Assembly (NCBI GenBank): GCA_950295325.1
Contig: OX485804.1
Coordinates: forward strand, 54,312,001-54,376,000
Length of the DNA: 64,000 nucleotides
Source of the DNA: Polytrichum commune
Lineage: Eukaryota > Streptophyta > Polytrichopsida > Polytrichales > Polytrichaceae
Reading direction: 5' to 3'
The notes beneath the pieces were generated by a model that saw only the letters and a program-made list of their open reading frames with translations, searched no databases and was not told where the DNA came from. Position 1 is the stretch's first letter. Each line of letters opens with the position of its first letter. This document shows positions 24,282-34,530 of this stretch, in pieces. The position numbers and the translations under genes are program-made.

Positions 24282-27200
24282 TCTACCACATCCTTGTAAG
24301 ATTCACTCGTCATCCCAATAGTAATCAATAATTGTTTAATTATTTAATATAAATATAATTTGGGCATAAAATGAGGATGGTTTGACAAGCACCACTACCA
24401 TCCCACAATACTATACCGATTCCGAATTGATGTGTATCATTAGATTATTATACAAAGTTGAACACCCTTTGACATTCTTGTGCAAAATCATTAGATTTAA
24501 GAAAATATTGTTGAGCCTTAACATTTAATTAAAGATTTATCATACAAAGAAATGCCTTTCCCAAGTCAAATAAGACATATATGAAGGCTAATCAATAGAA
24601 TAAACAACAAGAGAATAAAAAACTATACTTGTGAGATGCCAAAACACAACATTTAAATCCACTCGTCGAAGGGGATATTAGCCTATGGGCAAAGAAGATT
24701 TTCCATTCATGTTTGTTCATCTAGTAATTGGAGGTTATATGTACATCTTTGTAAAATACGTTTCCCATCCTCAAGGAAAATAATATTGATTAGATAATAA
24801 TACATAAGAATGTATTGCAATATTGCATAATAACTAGTTGTTGATGACCAAGAAAATACATGTCACTTGCTTCAAGGATAACTTGACAAACTTGACATTA
24901 CACACAAATTGAATGCTAAGGTAACTATCGGCATGGCTACAAGTCTTTTATTATAATTTCTAAAAGTAAGTGTGAGCCACTCAAACCCCTCACGGGTTGA
25001 GTTAAGGCCCACAATCTACAAAAAGAAGGAAGTTAGTGATTAAAATTAATCAATATATAGATGGCTATTAGGTTTTGAGACATCCTTCTGTGGATGCGAG
25101 TTGTGTAAGTGACTAGTGTTAGGTCTGGACCAACCCGGGTTCGAATCCGGTTGGTTACATCGACTGGTGCTAACACAAATTGAGCTAATGATAAAACATG
25201 ATTAATCTATAGGCGGATACAAAGAAAATATTACTACGCGGGTGTGCGTAGAACATTCTCAAGTATTTTTTATCTTTTAGAAACATGTTATTATTTGCGG
25301 TTGGGTTAAGATTCGTGGTCTAAGTAGAAAGAAAATCAATGAATAGAAATTAGATTTAGGTTAATTAGTTTGTATAAAGAAATGTAGACAATGGATGAAA
25401 GACAACAAAATACAACGTCAAATGGATAAATGACAGCGGAGGACGACGCCGAATGGATGAAGGACAGTGAAAGACAACGTCAAAGGGATGAATGATAACG
25501 TAGGACGACGTCGAATGGATGAAAGACAACGTAAGACGAAGCCGAAGGAAGGAATGACAACTTAGAACGACGTAAAATGGGAGAATGACAGCGTATGACG
25601 ACGTTTGACGCAGGACAACAACGAACAAAGGATGATATCAAACATATGAGAAATCAAGCGGATGAAGGTGTAAACGTAGAACAACAACGAACGGAGGATG
25701 ACGTCAACATATGAGATGTCGAGCGGATGAAGGCCGTTGGATCAACCGGTTGGGAACCCAAGACCGTTGGATCCAGGGATTTAGATGATGGCGACTATGG
25801 TAGTGGTGGCCGTGAAGACTTGGTAGTTGGAAGGGGTAGTTCTCCGAAGGGAGCGCGGAGACTCACTCTCAATCTCTCATTCTAGTGGTAAGGACTAAAT
25901 TTCTCTCACACACATTCTTGTAGTTAGCACGACTCTTCTATTTGTCCCCTTTCCATGTAGGTAGATGCAATTAGTTGTTGAAATATAAAAATAAGAATGA
26001 TGGATGAAGGGGTTTATGAGCTATATGAATGTTGAATAACATAGTTTTTGAACCTTATGAATATTGAATAATAAGGTTTTGATATCTATTGAAGAGATGT
26101 GTTATTGTCTAGTTGCATTAGCTTTGATATCCTAAGTTATTGGATGTTACTTAATGATTACTTAATCTTTCAATTCAGTAGTTCTTGCCTTAGTCTATAT
26201 ATTAGTTTATGTGTTAGCCTTCACATTATTGTTAGATCAATCATTTGAAATAATCTTCTATCTTAGTTTCTTGCATTACGTTTTGCATTGGAATTTACAT
26301 TAGTCTCATGTATCAATCTTCTATATTAAACTTCTGTATCACGTTTTACATCAATCCACTGCATTAACTCTCTATATTAGTCCCTTGCAGTAGATTCTAC
26401 TTTAGACCCTGCATTAGTCTCATGTAACAACTTCTACATTATTCTCATGCACTATGTTTGGTATTATTCCTCTACATTAGATTTTGTGTTAAGCTTGCGC
26501 TACTGTTTTGGATTAGCCTTCTATATCAATATTCTGCATTTGTGCTCCGTGTTTATGTGTTGCATGTTATGCAATAGTGTACTGCATGTTATCTAGTAAT
26601 GTCCCGCGTGTGATACAGTAGTGTTATGCATGTCATGCAGTAGTGTTCGGCATTAATCCTCTGTATCAGGCCCTACATTGGTCTTCTACATTATGAGAGT
26701 TAGAAGGTCATTGCTTGGAGGCACTAGAGTAGTACACCCATCCGGCCAATCTTGTGGGTTGTTACTTCACTAGGAGTAACAATTATCACCACAGTAAGTG
26801 TTTACAATTGTTTACAAGTTATAAAATCATTATCAAACATACTACATTCAATTTGAATACTAAGATTTCATATGCAATATGATGTATGCCCATTCATGCC
26901 AACTATGTTTTAAGTAAATCCAGACTTATTTATGAATACATAGGGGAATTCTACATGTGCGATTCTATTAGTGGACCCTATAATAAAAATTACAACAAAC
27001 AATCCTAGATGTGAGGTGCATTTCTCATTGTAGCACGCTTTAGTTGCATGCACATTGTGTTATTTGTGAAAAAAATACACATTTAGAAGGAATATTTGAT
27101 CATATTGCTTCTCAAAGTATGTATAATTGGGGTGTTCATCATATTATTTTAGTTTATTTCTTCAAAATTTATTTTTATTTTTACTTTTTAAACTATTTAT

Positions 27201-27560
27201 AATGTGCATGTCTCAATTGTACAAAAACACTCTTAGATGCACTGTTTATTTTGAACAAGTCTTTTGTCTATATTTACTTAAATCCTAGTTTAATGATGTA
27301 GAGAGATCATACCAAGATCTAAAAATAAAAGAGACATTTCTTATGTGTTGGGTGCATACGCTTAACCGATTTTTTTGATGGGCAACTTTGTGGCTGCATG
27401 TGTTTCGTGTGATGGGTTCACATGTTATTCCAAAGAAATCTAGTATGTGACGGCTAAAACGGGCGCGAAAGTAACTCAGAAGCTGACATTGCTTTCATCC
27501 GTTATATATGGATGAAGGACTCGATAACCTGAGTGGAAGGCGCACTTTCATCCAGTCTTT
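24282..27560. other. Intergenic region with a minisatellite; no gene
   Basis: No coding sequence is recognised. A minisatellite occupies 25386-25735, and a low-complexity zone of pyrimidine-plus-ATTAG quasi-repeats runs from about 26200 to 26700. The final few hundred bases before 27560 should include the promoter of the HIT zinc-finger gene, but no clear TATA box is assigned. Confidence 0.5.
25386..25735 (+). repeat. Degenerate minisatellite, unit about 33 bp
   Basis: Roughly ten imperfect units around the consensus GACAACGTAGGACGACGTCG AATGGATGAA, in varying order. The array ends in a longer-period repeat (ATGACGTCAACATATGAGA at 25697 against ATGATATCAAACATATGAGA at 25632). The period is a multiple of three, which leaves a spurious open frame on the minus strand. 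Confidence 0.8.
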
Positions 27561-27759
27561 CCTCCTCTCCGAGCCAGAGTCTTGGAGCAAGCAGGAAGAC
27601 ACAGACACAAACACAAATACAAACACGTCTTAAATGTGTTATCGTCGAATTACGTTCATGCGTGTAGGCTACTCACAACCTGACGTAATTTGGTTGCACA
27701 GAAGATTACTCCTCTTAGCTTCTTGTTTTTCCTTAACGCTCTTCTCTTCTTTTGATCGT

Positions 27760-27762
<3 letters not shown>

Positions 27763-27838
<76 letters not shown>
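27763..27838 (+). repeat. Long GA dinucleotide microsatellite upstream of the HIT zinc-finger gene
   Basis: About 38 uninterrupted GA units, ending about 100 bases before the start codon, so it probably lies in the 5' leader or core promoter. GA tracts there can bind BBR/BPC (GAGA-binding) proteins in plants. Any role here is inference. It creates long artefactual ERERER or SLSLSL frames. Confidence 0.9.
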
Positions 27839-27839
<1 letters not shown>

Positions 27840-27939
27840 ATCACCTGAGTATCAGCAAGAGAAAGATAACTGAACCATTTCAGCGATGTAAGTTTCGTTT
27901 GCTTATTGCAAGGGAGCGGGGGACGAGATTGGGGTATCC

Positions 27940-30900
27940 ATGGACGAGAATGGCGAGTCGTCGGTGGCTCGGAGGGCGTCCAGCCGAGCTCGCAAAATTG
28001 CACCCAAGGTGGGGGCAGCCCTCATGGACACCAACATGCGCGCCCAGGTACGTACATCCATACATGCATGCGTATCCCTTTCTTCTCCTCTTTCGAGCTT
28101 CTTATGATTCTGTCAGGAAACACATTCCCAACTGCGAGACTCATCAATGGGACCGAAAATGGGTTTAGGGTTTCACAATGCTTTTTCCTCATAACCGGTC
28201 GCTCGCTCAGCCAAGTGGAGAGCATTTGTTGAGCACTACTAACAAATCTATGATGCTATCCATGCAGAGAACATTTAATCCATAACCTTGGGTTGATGTG
28301 CATTAGCAAACCGTTTATGTCTCATGAACGGCTACTTGTCCATGCCAAAGTCAAGAGAACGAGGACACTCACAGTAATTGAAGCTCGTCAAAGCCAAGTT
28401 AATTCGCAGCATTTAGAGCTTGTTCTGAATTTAGTTGATCGGTTTTTATACGTTGAAGCAATAGCTATACCTATCTCTTTCTTCTCCTCTCTCGAGCTTC
28501 TTACAACTCTGTCAGGAAACTATTCTCAACTGTGAGACTCATCAAAGGAGATAACAAAGGGTTTAGGGTTTCACAATGATTTTTTCTCACAACCGGTCGC
28601 TTGCTCACTCAGCCAAGTGAAGAGCAGATTCCAACAACTCTACTGGGCTTTTCTCTCCACTATGACAACATTTCATACATAACGGAAGGTTATGTGCATG
28701 AGCAGACCTGTTATGTCCCATAAACGGCTTGAGTAGATGGATGTGTTTTTGGTATCGCACTCGCAGAAATTGAAGCTCGTCAACGCTAATTCCCAGCATG
28801 TAGAGCTCCTGAATTTAGTTGGTTGTTTATTTATACACTGAAGCAGTAGCTGTACCTATCCCTTCCTTCTCCTCTTTCAAGCTTCTTACAACTCTGTCAG
28901 AAAACAAATTCTCCAATTTTGAGACTCATCAAAGGAGATAACAAAGGGTTTAGGGTTTCACAATATTTTCCCCTCATAATTGGTCGCTTATCCGAGTGGA
29001 GAGCACTTCCAATAACCCTCTTGTGCTTTTCATCCACACAGAGAACATTTCATCGATAACCTTTGGTTCACATCCATGCGCAGACTGGTTATGTCTCATA
29101 AATGGCTTGAGGAGATGGATATCTTGCTGCTATTGCACCCTGTCATCCACTCTTCTCTTTGCCAGCCATGTAGTCCATGCTGAATTCAATTGAAGCTCGT
29201 CAAAGCCAAGTTAATTCACAGCATTTAGAGCTTGTCGTGAATTTAGTTGGTCGGTTTTTTGTACATTGAAGAAATAGCTGTACCTATCTGCTTTCCTCTC
29301 CTCTCGAGCTTCTTACAAATTTGAGACTGATCAAAGGAACTGGCAAAGGGTTTAGGGTTTCACTGAGGACACAGAAATTAAAGCTCATTAAAGCCAAGCT
29401 AATCTGAAGCATTTAGAGCTTTATTCTGAATGTAGTTGGTCATTTTCAATACAATGAAGCCATAGCTGTACCTTGACATTAAAGGTCGTATATTGCAAGA
29501 TGTTAAGATAGCTGGGAGATTTTTCCATCGGTCGGCAACAAAGGAACAAACAAAGGTTTAGGGTTTGACAATGCTCTTTCCTCGTGCCAAATTCAAGAGA
29601 ACAAGGGCACTTGCAGATATTGAAGCTCTGCAAAGCCAAGCTAATGCACAATTCTTAGAGCTTGTCCTGAATTTCGTTGGTCATTTTTCTTACAATTAAG
29701 CAATATACTACATATATTTGATTCAGGTGGCCCACACTATTCATCATCAATCCACAATAATTGTCTTGCAATCACTGAGTTGCAACTAGAGAAGGCTTGG
29801 TGCTACATGACAAGTCATGAAGACCGCTCTAATTAACATGGCACACCAATTTTATTGCCACTCTAAATCATATGTTTAATGTAGCTGTACCTTGAGTTTA
29901 AAGGTCTGTAAAAATTGCCAAATGTTAAGATACTTGAGGTATGTGGGGCTTATGTGGTCCATGTTCTCCATTGGACACCTGTATTTGAATGGTATAATGG
30001 CAAGGCTGATGTGTGTAACGATGGGATTGGACTATGTGCTCAAAATTCTATGTTCAATGGAAAATGCTGGAGGGTTTATAATATCGATTAGAGAATCTTC
30101 ACCTTGACCTCTTTGTAATGACAATCTCTGGATTTGCTAACTGGATGAGACAGTTCCTGAGCCGATCCAACAATTGTAAATTTTTTTGGAGTTAGAAGTG
30201 CCCACAATAGGGCCACATACCTTGCGAGATTTTTTCACTGGTTAGTGCACACCTGTGACACATTTGTGTTATAATGATTTGTGAGATCAAAGCTTGCGAA
30301 GGGGTGCGAAGTTCATCTATCTTGGTGACAATCCATTAGTTTTCTTGTTTGCCTCTTTACCATCATGCCATTCTTGACGATGGATGTTGCACTGGATAGT
30401 GTCCACCTCGTGCAGGCTTCAGCATCTGGAATAAGGGAACGCTTCTTTGGCATTAATGTTAACAGTTGCATAGGGTTGCTATCATGCCTTTTGTTGGTAG
30501 TGATTAATCTTTGATGTTAATGGTCAAACTATGGTGTTTTAGGCAGCACTAGCTCGCTTGGATGCGTTGGAGAAGGATAATGCTGTGTACGATGCTATTG
30601 AGCTCGAAGATGAGGAGGAAGCTTCCATGGATGATGAAGAGCAAAGTAAGTAAGTAAGTGCCCTTTGATTTTATTTCTCTCAAGAGATATTTTTTGATGG
30701 TTGTAGGTATCATAGCTGCTATGACAAATGTATGGAGTGTACATTCTGGTGGACAGACAGCATATAGATAACATGGCTTTGTCCTTCATCTTCCATCTTC
30801 TGTGGTGTTGAATTACTTGTTGGGTTACAAAGAATGTAAGGGTGGTGACAACTTGTGAATCGATTCTGTGTTAGTCGAGGCAGTTACAAAGTCTTTCACT

Positions 30901-32032
30901 GCAACAGTTACTTGAATGTTACCTCTCTTTTGGAGTTGAGGTTTCTGACCCGTCTATTTGAAGCTCCAATTATTTTCCGTGTTCCATTGTTACGGCATCA
31001 GATCATCATGAGTGCTCCATATGAAGTTTGATTTTGTGGCAAATGCCAAGCTGCAGCTTTAAGTTAACATCAGAATGTGTAGTTTTCTGTGTATTAACTT
31101 TTTTCCTATTGCAACTCCAACCTATCACATTCTTATGTGCAGATTCAGTGCTTTTCAATCTTTGTCTAAGTTCACACCATGTTTCTGCTCTAATGACCTA
31201 TTGTCCATAGCATGAGCCATGATACTGATGTAATTGCTATTCTCACTATTCTCAGTTGTCATTAGGTTTTTTGGCATTTTCAAAAATCTTTCCTTCGACT
31301 TTTCAATGTCTGTTTTCTTGGTGTTTCTAGTGTGTGTGTAGTGCAAGGGATGTTCTTCCACTGTTGTGGGGGCGATCTTTTGGTATGAGCACAATTTATG
31401 GTGTACTTCACATTGTTGGCCTGATGTTTGGTGTCTTATATGCGCAGGGCCAACACAGAAAAAGGCTCCAAAAGGTTCCAAGCGGAAAACAAGGCAAGCT
31501 AGAGCTTTGGAGCAAGTTGCATCTACCAAAAAGGCCCCCAGAAGCTTCTTAGACTTGCTTCAAGAGGTAAAGTAAATACTGATGTCCAGTTTTCTTTCTC
31601 AATCAACGACTTGTTTATGTTCCTTGCCTCCTAATCTCTTGTTGCATATTGCCATGATTTTCTAATGCTGACTCCAGCTACATCCCTTTAATCATGTAAA
31701 AGGTAACACCTAAGAATTGACCTCTCTATTATATCAAGGATGTACAGTGGTAAGATTCTGGAAACATTGCTGAGATTAAATGTAAGTATGATCATTCAAT
31801 CTTGACACTTGAGAATTGGTGTTCACAGGCCAATCTGGAATCATTACCACCTAATGCACCATCATATTTGAGAGCAGCAGTTGGGCCACCTAGTGTGGGT
31901 TCACGGCGTCACTTTTGTAGTGTTTGTGGTTACACTGCCCCCTACACCTGTCCACGATGCGGTGCGCGTTTTTGCTGTGCTCGTTGCCAAACCTTGCACA
32001 ATGACACTCGCTGTCAAAAGTTTCTGGCATAG
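27940..32032 (+). CDS. SWC6: HIT-type zinc finger protein, SWC6/ZNHIT1 subunit of the SWR1 complex (4 exons)
   Basis: Homologue of plant SWC6/SEF and animal ZNHIT1, a nuclear subunit of the SWR1 remodeller that swaps H2A for H2A.Z. In Arabidopsis it is needed for FLC expression and normal flowering time. Exons with GT-AG borders and consistent phase are 27940-28047, 30543-30645, 31448-31566 and 31829-32032, giving 177 residues against about 171 in Arabidopsis. Exon 1 gives a basic N-terminus (ASSRARKIAPKVGAAL). Exon 2 is acidic (ELEDEEEASMDDEE). Exon 3 carries the conserved KGSKRKTRQARALEQ and SFLDLLQE. Exon 4 has ANLESLPPNAPSYLRAAVGP and the C-terminal zf-HIT domain, CSVCGY...CPRCGARFC...C...H...C (residues about 139-173), with all eight metal ligands present. 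Intron 1 is about 2.5 kb and repeat-filled. Start and stop fit the family; the gene appears intact. Confidence 0.95.
28079..29690 (+). repeat. Intronic tandem array, unit about 390-400 bp, with telomere-like boxes
   Basis: Within intron 1 of the HIT zinc-finger gene three full and two shortened diverged units can be aligned. The block TTCTCCTCT..CGAGCTTCTTA occurs at about 28083, 28482, 28867 and 29294. GGGTTTAGGGTTTCACAAT occurs at about 28161, 28560, 28948 and 29347, with a weaker copy at 29555. GAAGCTCGTCAAAGCCAAG-type sequence occurs at about 28380, 28770, 29192, 29383 and 29621. Each unit thus contains two telomeric-type TTTAGGG repeats. No coding capacity. Confidence 0.8.
29912..30235 (+). 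repeat. Dispersed repeat in intron 1 (copy A)
   Basis: A segment of about 320 bp is repeated with many substitutions downstream of the same gene at about 32174-32530. Shared landmarks are GGATTGGACTATGTGCTCA, TTTGACCTCT/TTGACCTCT, and ACAATAGGGCCACATA near the end. Both copies are in plus orientation. Origin unknown. Confidence 0.7.
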
Positions 32033-32173
32033 GATGTCATCATCTCCATTGCCAGCCGATGATATCATTCTCATGTTCCCATTTTCAGAAGACCTTAAGG
32101 TGTGGCTTGGTAGATCGAGCATTGCCACTGGCCCATTTTCCTCTGAACACGGGCATCAGTTGTGTCTCAGCAT

Positions 32174-32530
32174 TGAAGTTATTAAGGTATGTGGGCCTTA
32201 TGTGGTCAGTCTTCTTAATTGGACACCTATATTTGAGTGGTGTATGGCAAAGCTTCTAGTAAAGACACATGTTACGATGAGATTGGACTATGTGCTCAGA
32301 ATGTAGACATCATTGTAGGTTCAATAGCCAACACAATTGGGAGGGCTTATGTAGTCACTTGAAGAGAATGAGAATCTTTATTTGACCTCTAATTATGAAA
32401 CTTGAAATGACAAACTTTGTGTTTTGCAATTGCTAACCAGATGAGGTAATTCCCGGTCCAATCCAACAGCTCTACTTGTTCGTGGACTTGGAAGTGTGTA
32501 CAATAGGGCCACATATCCTCCACCTTTAGT
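32174..32530 (+). repeat. Dispersed repeat downstream of the HIT zinc-finger gene (copy B)
   Basis: Partner of the intron-1 repeat at 29912-30235, beginning ATTAAGGTATGTGGGCCTTA and ending near ACAATAGGGCCACATATCC. It probably starts within the 3' flank or 3' untranslated region. Confidence 0.7.
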
Positions 32531-32536
32531 TTGCCA

Positions 32537-32617
32537 GCAGGAAAAACAGATGTTGGCAGCTTCTTCTGCTTTGTACTCTTCAAAGGATTTGCAACCTGTG
32601 AAGAACACTAAACAGGG
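32537..32617 (+). other. Possible orphan exon
   Basis: A pyrimidine-rich stretch ending TTTGCCAG is followed by an open 81-base frame (translation starts QQEKQMLAASSALYSSKDLQ) and then CAGG/GTAAGT, a good donor. The codons look protein-like, but I cannot attach this to a family or to further exons. It lies 500 bases beyond the stop of the HIT zinc-finger gene. It may be a stray exon of a decayed gene or chance. Confidence 0.25.
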
Positions 32618-33667
32618 TAAGTAGGGTGAAATCAGCTGTCATCAGTTTACGAGAAGCCAGAGTAAGTGTACAGTGGGTAAAGTCCAAGATGCTTCATGTT
32701 TCCCTTTTCTGTCATCCAATCGACTGATCAGATGGTAAAGAATGTGCTCTCAAGCAAAATAAATGCAACAAATTGTGATCCCTGGCCGGTCATTTGTATA
32801 AGACTTCAGAGTTTCTTGCATTTCAAAGTTCTAGAGTTAGCTCAGATCAGAGTTTCTGTTCAAGGAGTCAATATAGTTGAAGTGATAAATTTCTGGTACT
32901 ATGTAAGTGAACAATTGCCTTGGAAAAAAAGTTATTGTTACAGTCATCAGGAAGGGTGTTATTTGGATTTTCTTCACCAGCACTTTCTCATCTACTACTG
33001 GTCCATGTAACTCTTCTCTTTCATCAAATGATTTTGAATATTGTTGTCAACATTGTACTCATTCAATAATAAGTCACATATTTGTGTAAGAACAGGTATG
33101 CCAAGCAGTATCAGCTGCTCAATCTCAATAGTACTTACATAGTTTTGATGCATAACTGTCATCAAATAATACTCTGCTTCCAGAACCACTCTCAAATTTT
33201 CAACATGAACATTACATACATAGGTGTATGGTAATCTCACAAGTAACAGCTTTATGGCATGAGAAGTTACCTTTTCAACATTGAATGGCCCTTTGTATCA
33301 TTGTCACAATCTCACAATGTGCTTTAAGTTAGAGGGTGCTAATCTTGTCCCTGTTGCAAAACTGCACCCTATGCACGCCTCCTAGATCTGCAAGCAGAGC
33401 ACAACTAAAATTGTCTGAATGTCTAAGTGAAAAATGGAGTTGGTTTCTGGTGAGTGTTATTATGTAGCTTTCAAGGGTGGGTTATTTGTATGTTTTGCTT
33501 GAAACCTGTATGCAAAAGTTATTATGCTCAAGTTTTTCTATTGGTTGGAATGTTGATTTTAGAGTGAGGGTTGTTTGGGAGGAGGCGGAGTTAATTTTGA
33601 GCGGGAAGGGCGGTGTTTTGAAGGAGTGTTGGGATGGTTTTGGGAGCTATTTGCAATGGAAAAAGCG

Positions 33668-34530
33668 TCATTTAAGGAGTGTGTAGAAGTGTTCAATGGG
33701 ATTCAAATCCGGAGATTGTGCAGGCCATTGAAGAAATTGAAATGATTGTGATGCCAACCATTCTTGCACGATCTTGCTTGTGTGCTTGGGATCATTATCT
33801 TGTTGAAAGACCAACCTACTTGGATCCAGATTGTGATTTTGTATAATGGACCACAAGTAATTTTCTAAAATAATTTTTTACTTATGCCTATCCATCCTAC
33901 CTTCAATTTTGTACCATATTCCCGGTCCAAGAGCCGTCAAGCATCCCCAAATCATCACTGATCCACCGGCATGCTTCACAGTCTGATGGATATGTTGAGG
34001 TCCAACACATTCTCTATTTTCAATCCAATATCATGACCTATCATATGAGTTAAACATATTTATCTTTATCTTGTCATTGAAAATCATGCATTTCCAATCA
34101 TCAATGGTCCAGTTCTCATACCTTTGAGCAGCTTTAGGCGTGTGAGAACATGTTTACGACTCATAAATGGCTTTCTTTGTTGCACTTGTGCACCCAATCC
34201 AACCTCTCTCAAAGCACGTCTCACAATGATGTCAAACAACAATTTACATGTTTTAGATCGAAGTTGTTTGGTTGTCGCAGATGCAATTCCAAGTCGACCC
34301 TTAGTAACAAGAATGATACAACGCCTCTTCTCTCGGTCTGCAAGACGCTTTGGACGCCCACCTCTTTGTCTCTCAATCTCGCCCCCTACATCCTTTCTCA
34401 AATGTGCTACAAAAGATTGGCTCATGCCCACTAAAGTGGCAACTTTGCGAGTGGAAACACTGCTTTTAAGTTGCACCAAAACTTGGTGCTTATGTTCTTG
34501 AGACAACGTAGGCATACGGCTACAAATCAT
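33668..34530 (-). pseudogene. Tc1-type (DD34E) transposase relic
   Basis: The N-terminal frame (34530-34084) has a helix-turn-helix start (ATLVGMSQSFVAHLRKD) and a second Tc3-like domain (GRPKRLADREKRR, RRALREVGLGAQVQQRKPF). The middle (34083-33857) lies in a broken frame with recognisable HQTVKHAGGSVMIWGC and KIEGRMD. The C-terminal frame (33856-33668) has FQQDNDPKHTSK and WPAQSPDLNPIEH. The second catalytic Asp and the Glu are 34 residues apart, the DD34E spacing of Tc1 elements rather than the DD39D of the usual plant mariner-like elements. At least one in-frame stop and frame changes make it inactive. No terminal inverted repeats were identified. Confidence 0.88.

Noticed and set aside
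25365-25628. 87-codon minus-strand repetitive frame
   Set aside because: Artefact of a minisatellite whose unit length is a multiple of three.
27752-28168. 138-codon frame beginning with a long Arg-Glu repeat
   Set aside because: It is a translation of the GA microsatellite and runs across the real exon 1 of the SWC6 gene in the wrong frame.
33477-33686. 69-codon plus-strand frame (FRVRVVWEEAELILSGKGG)
   Set aside because: No domain, no splice-consistent neighbours, and it overlaps the end of the Tc1 relic.
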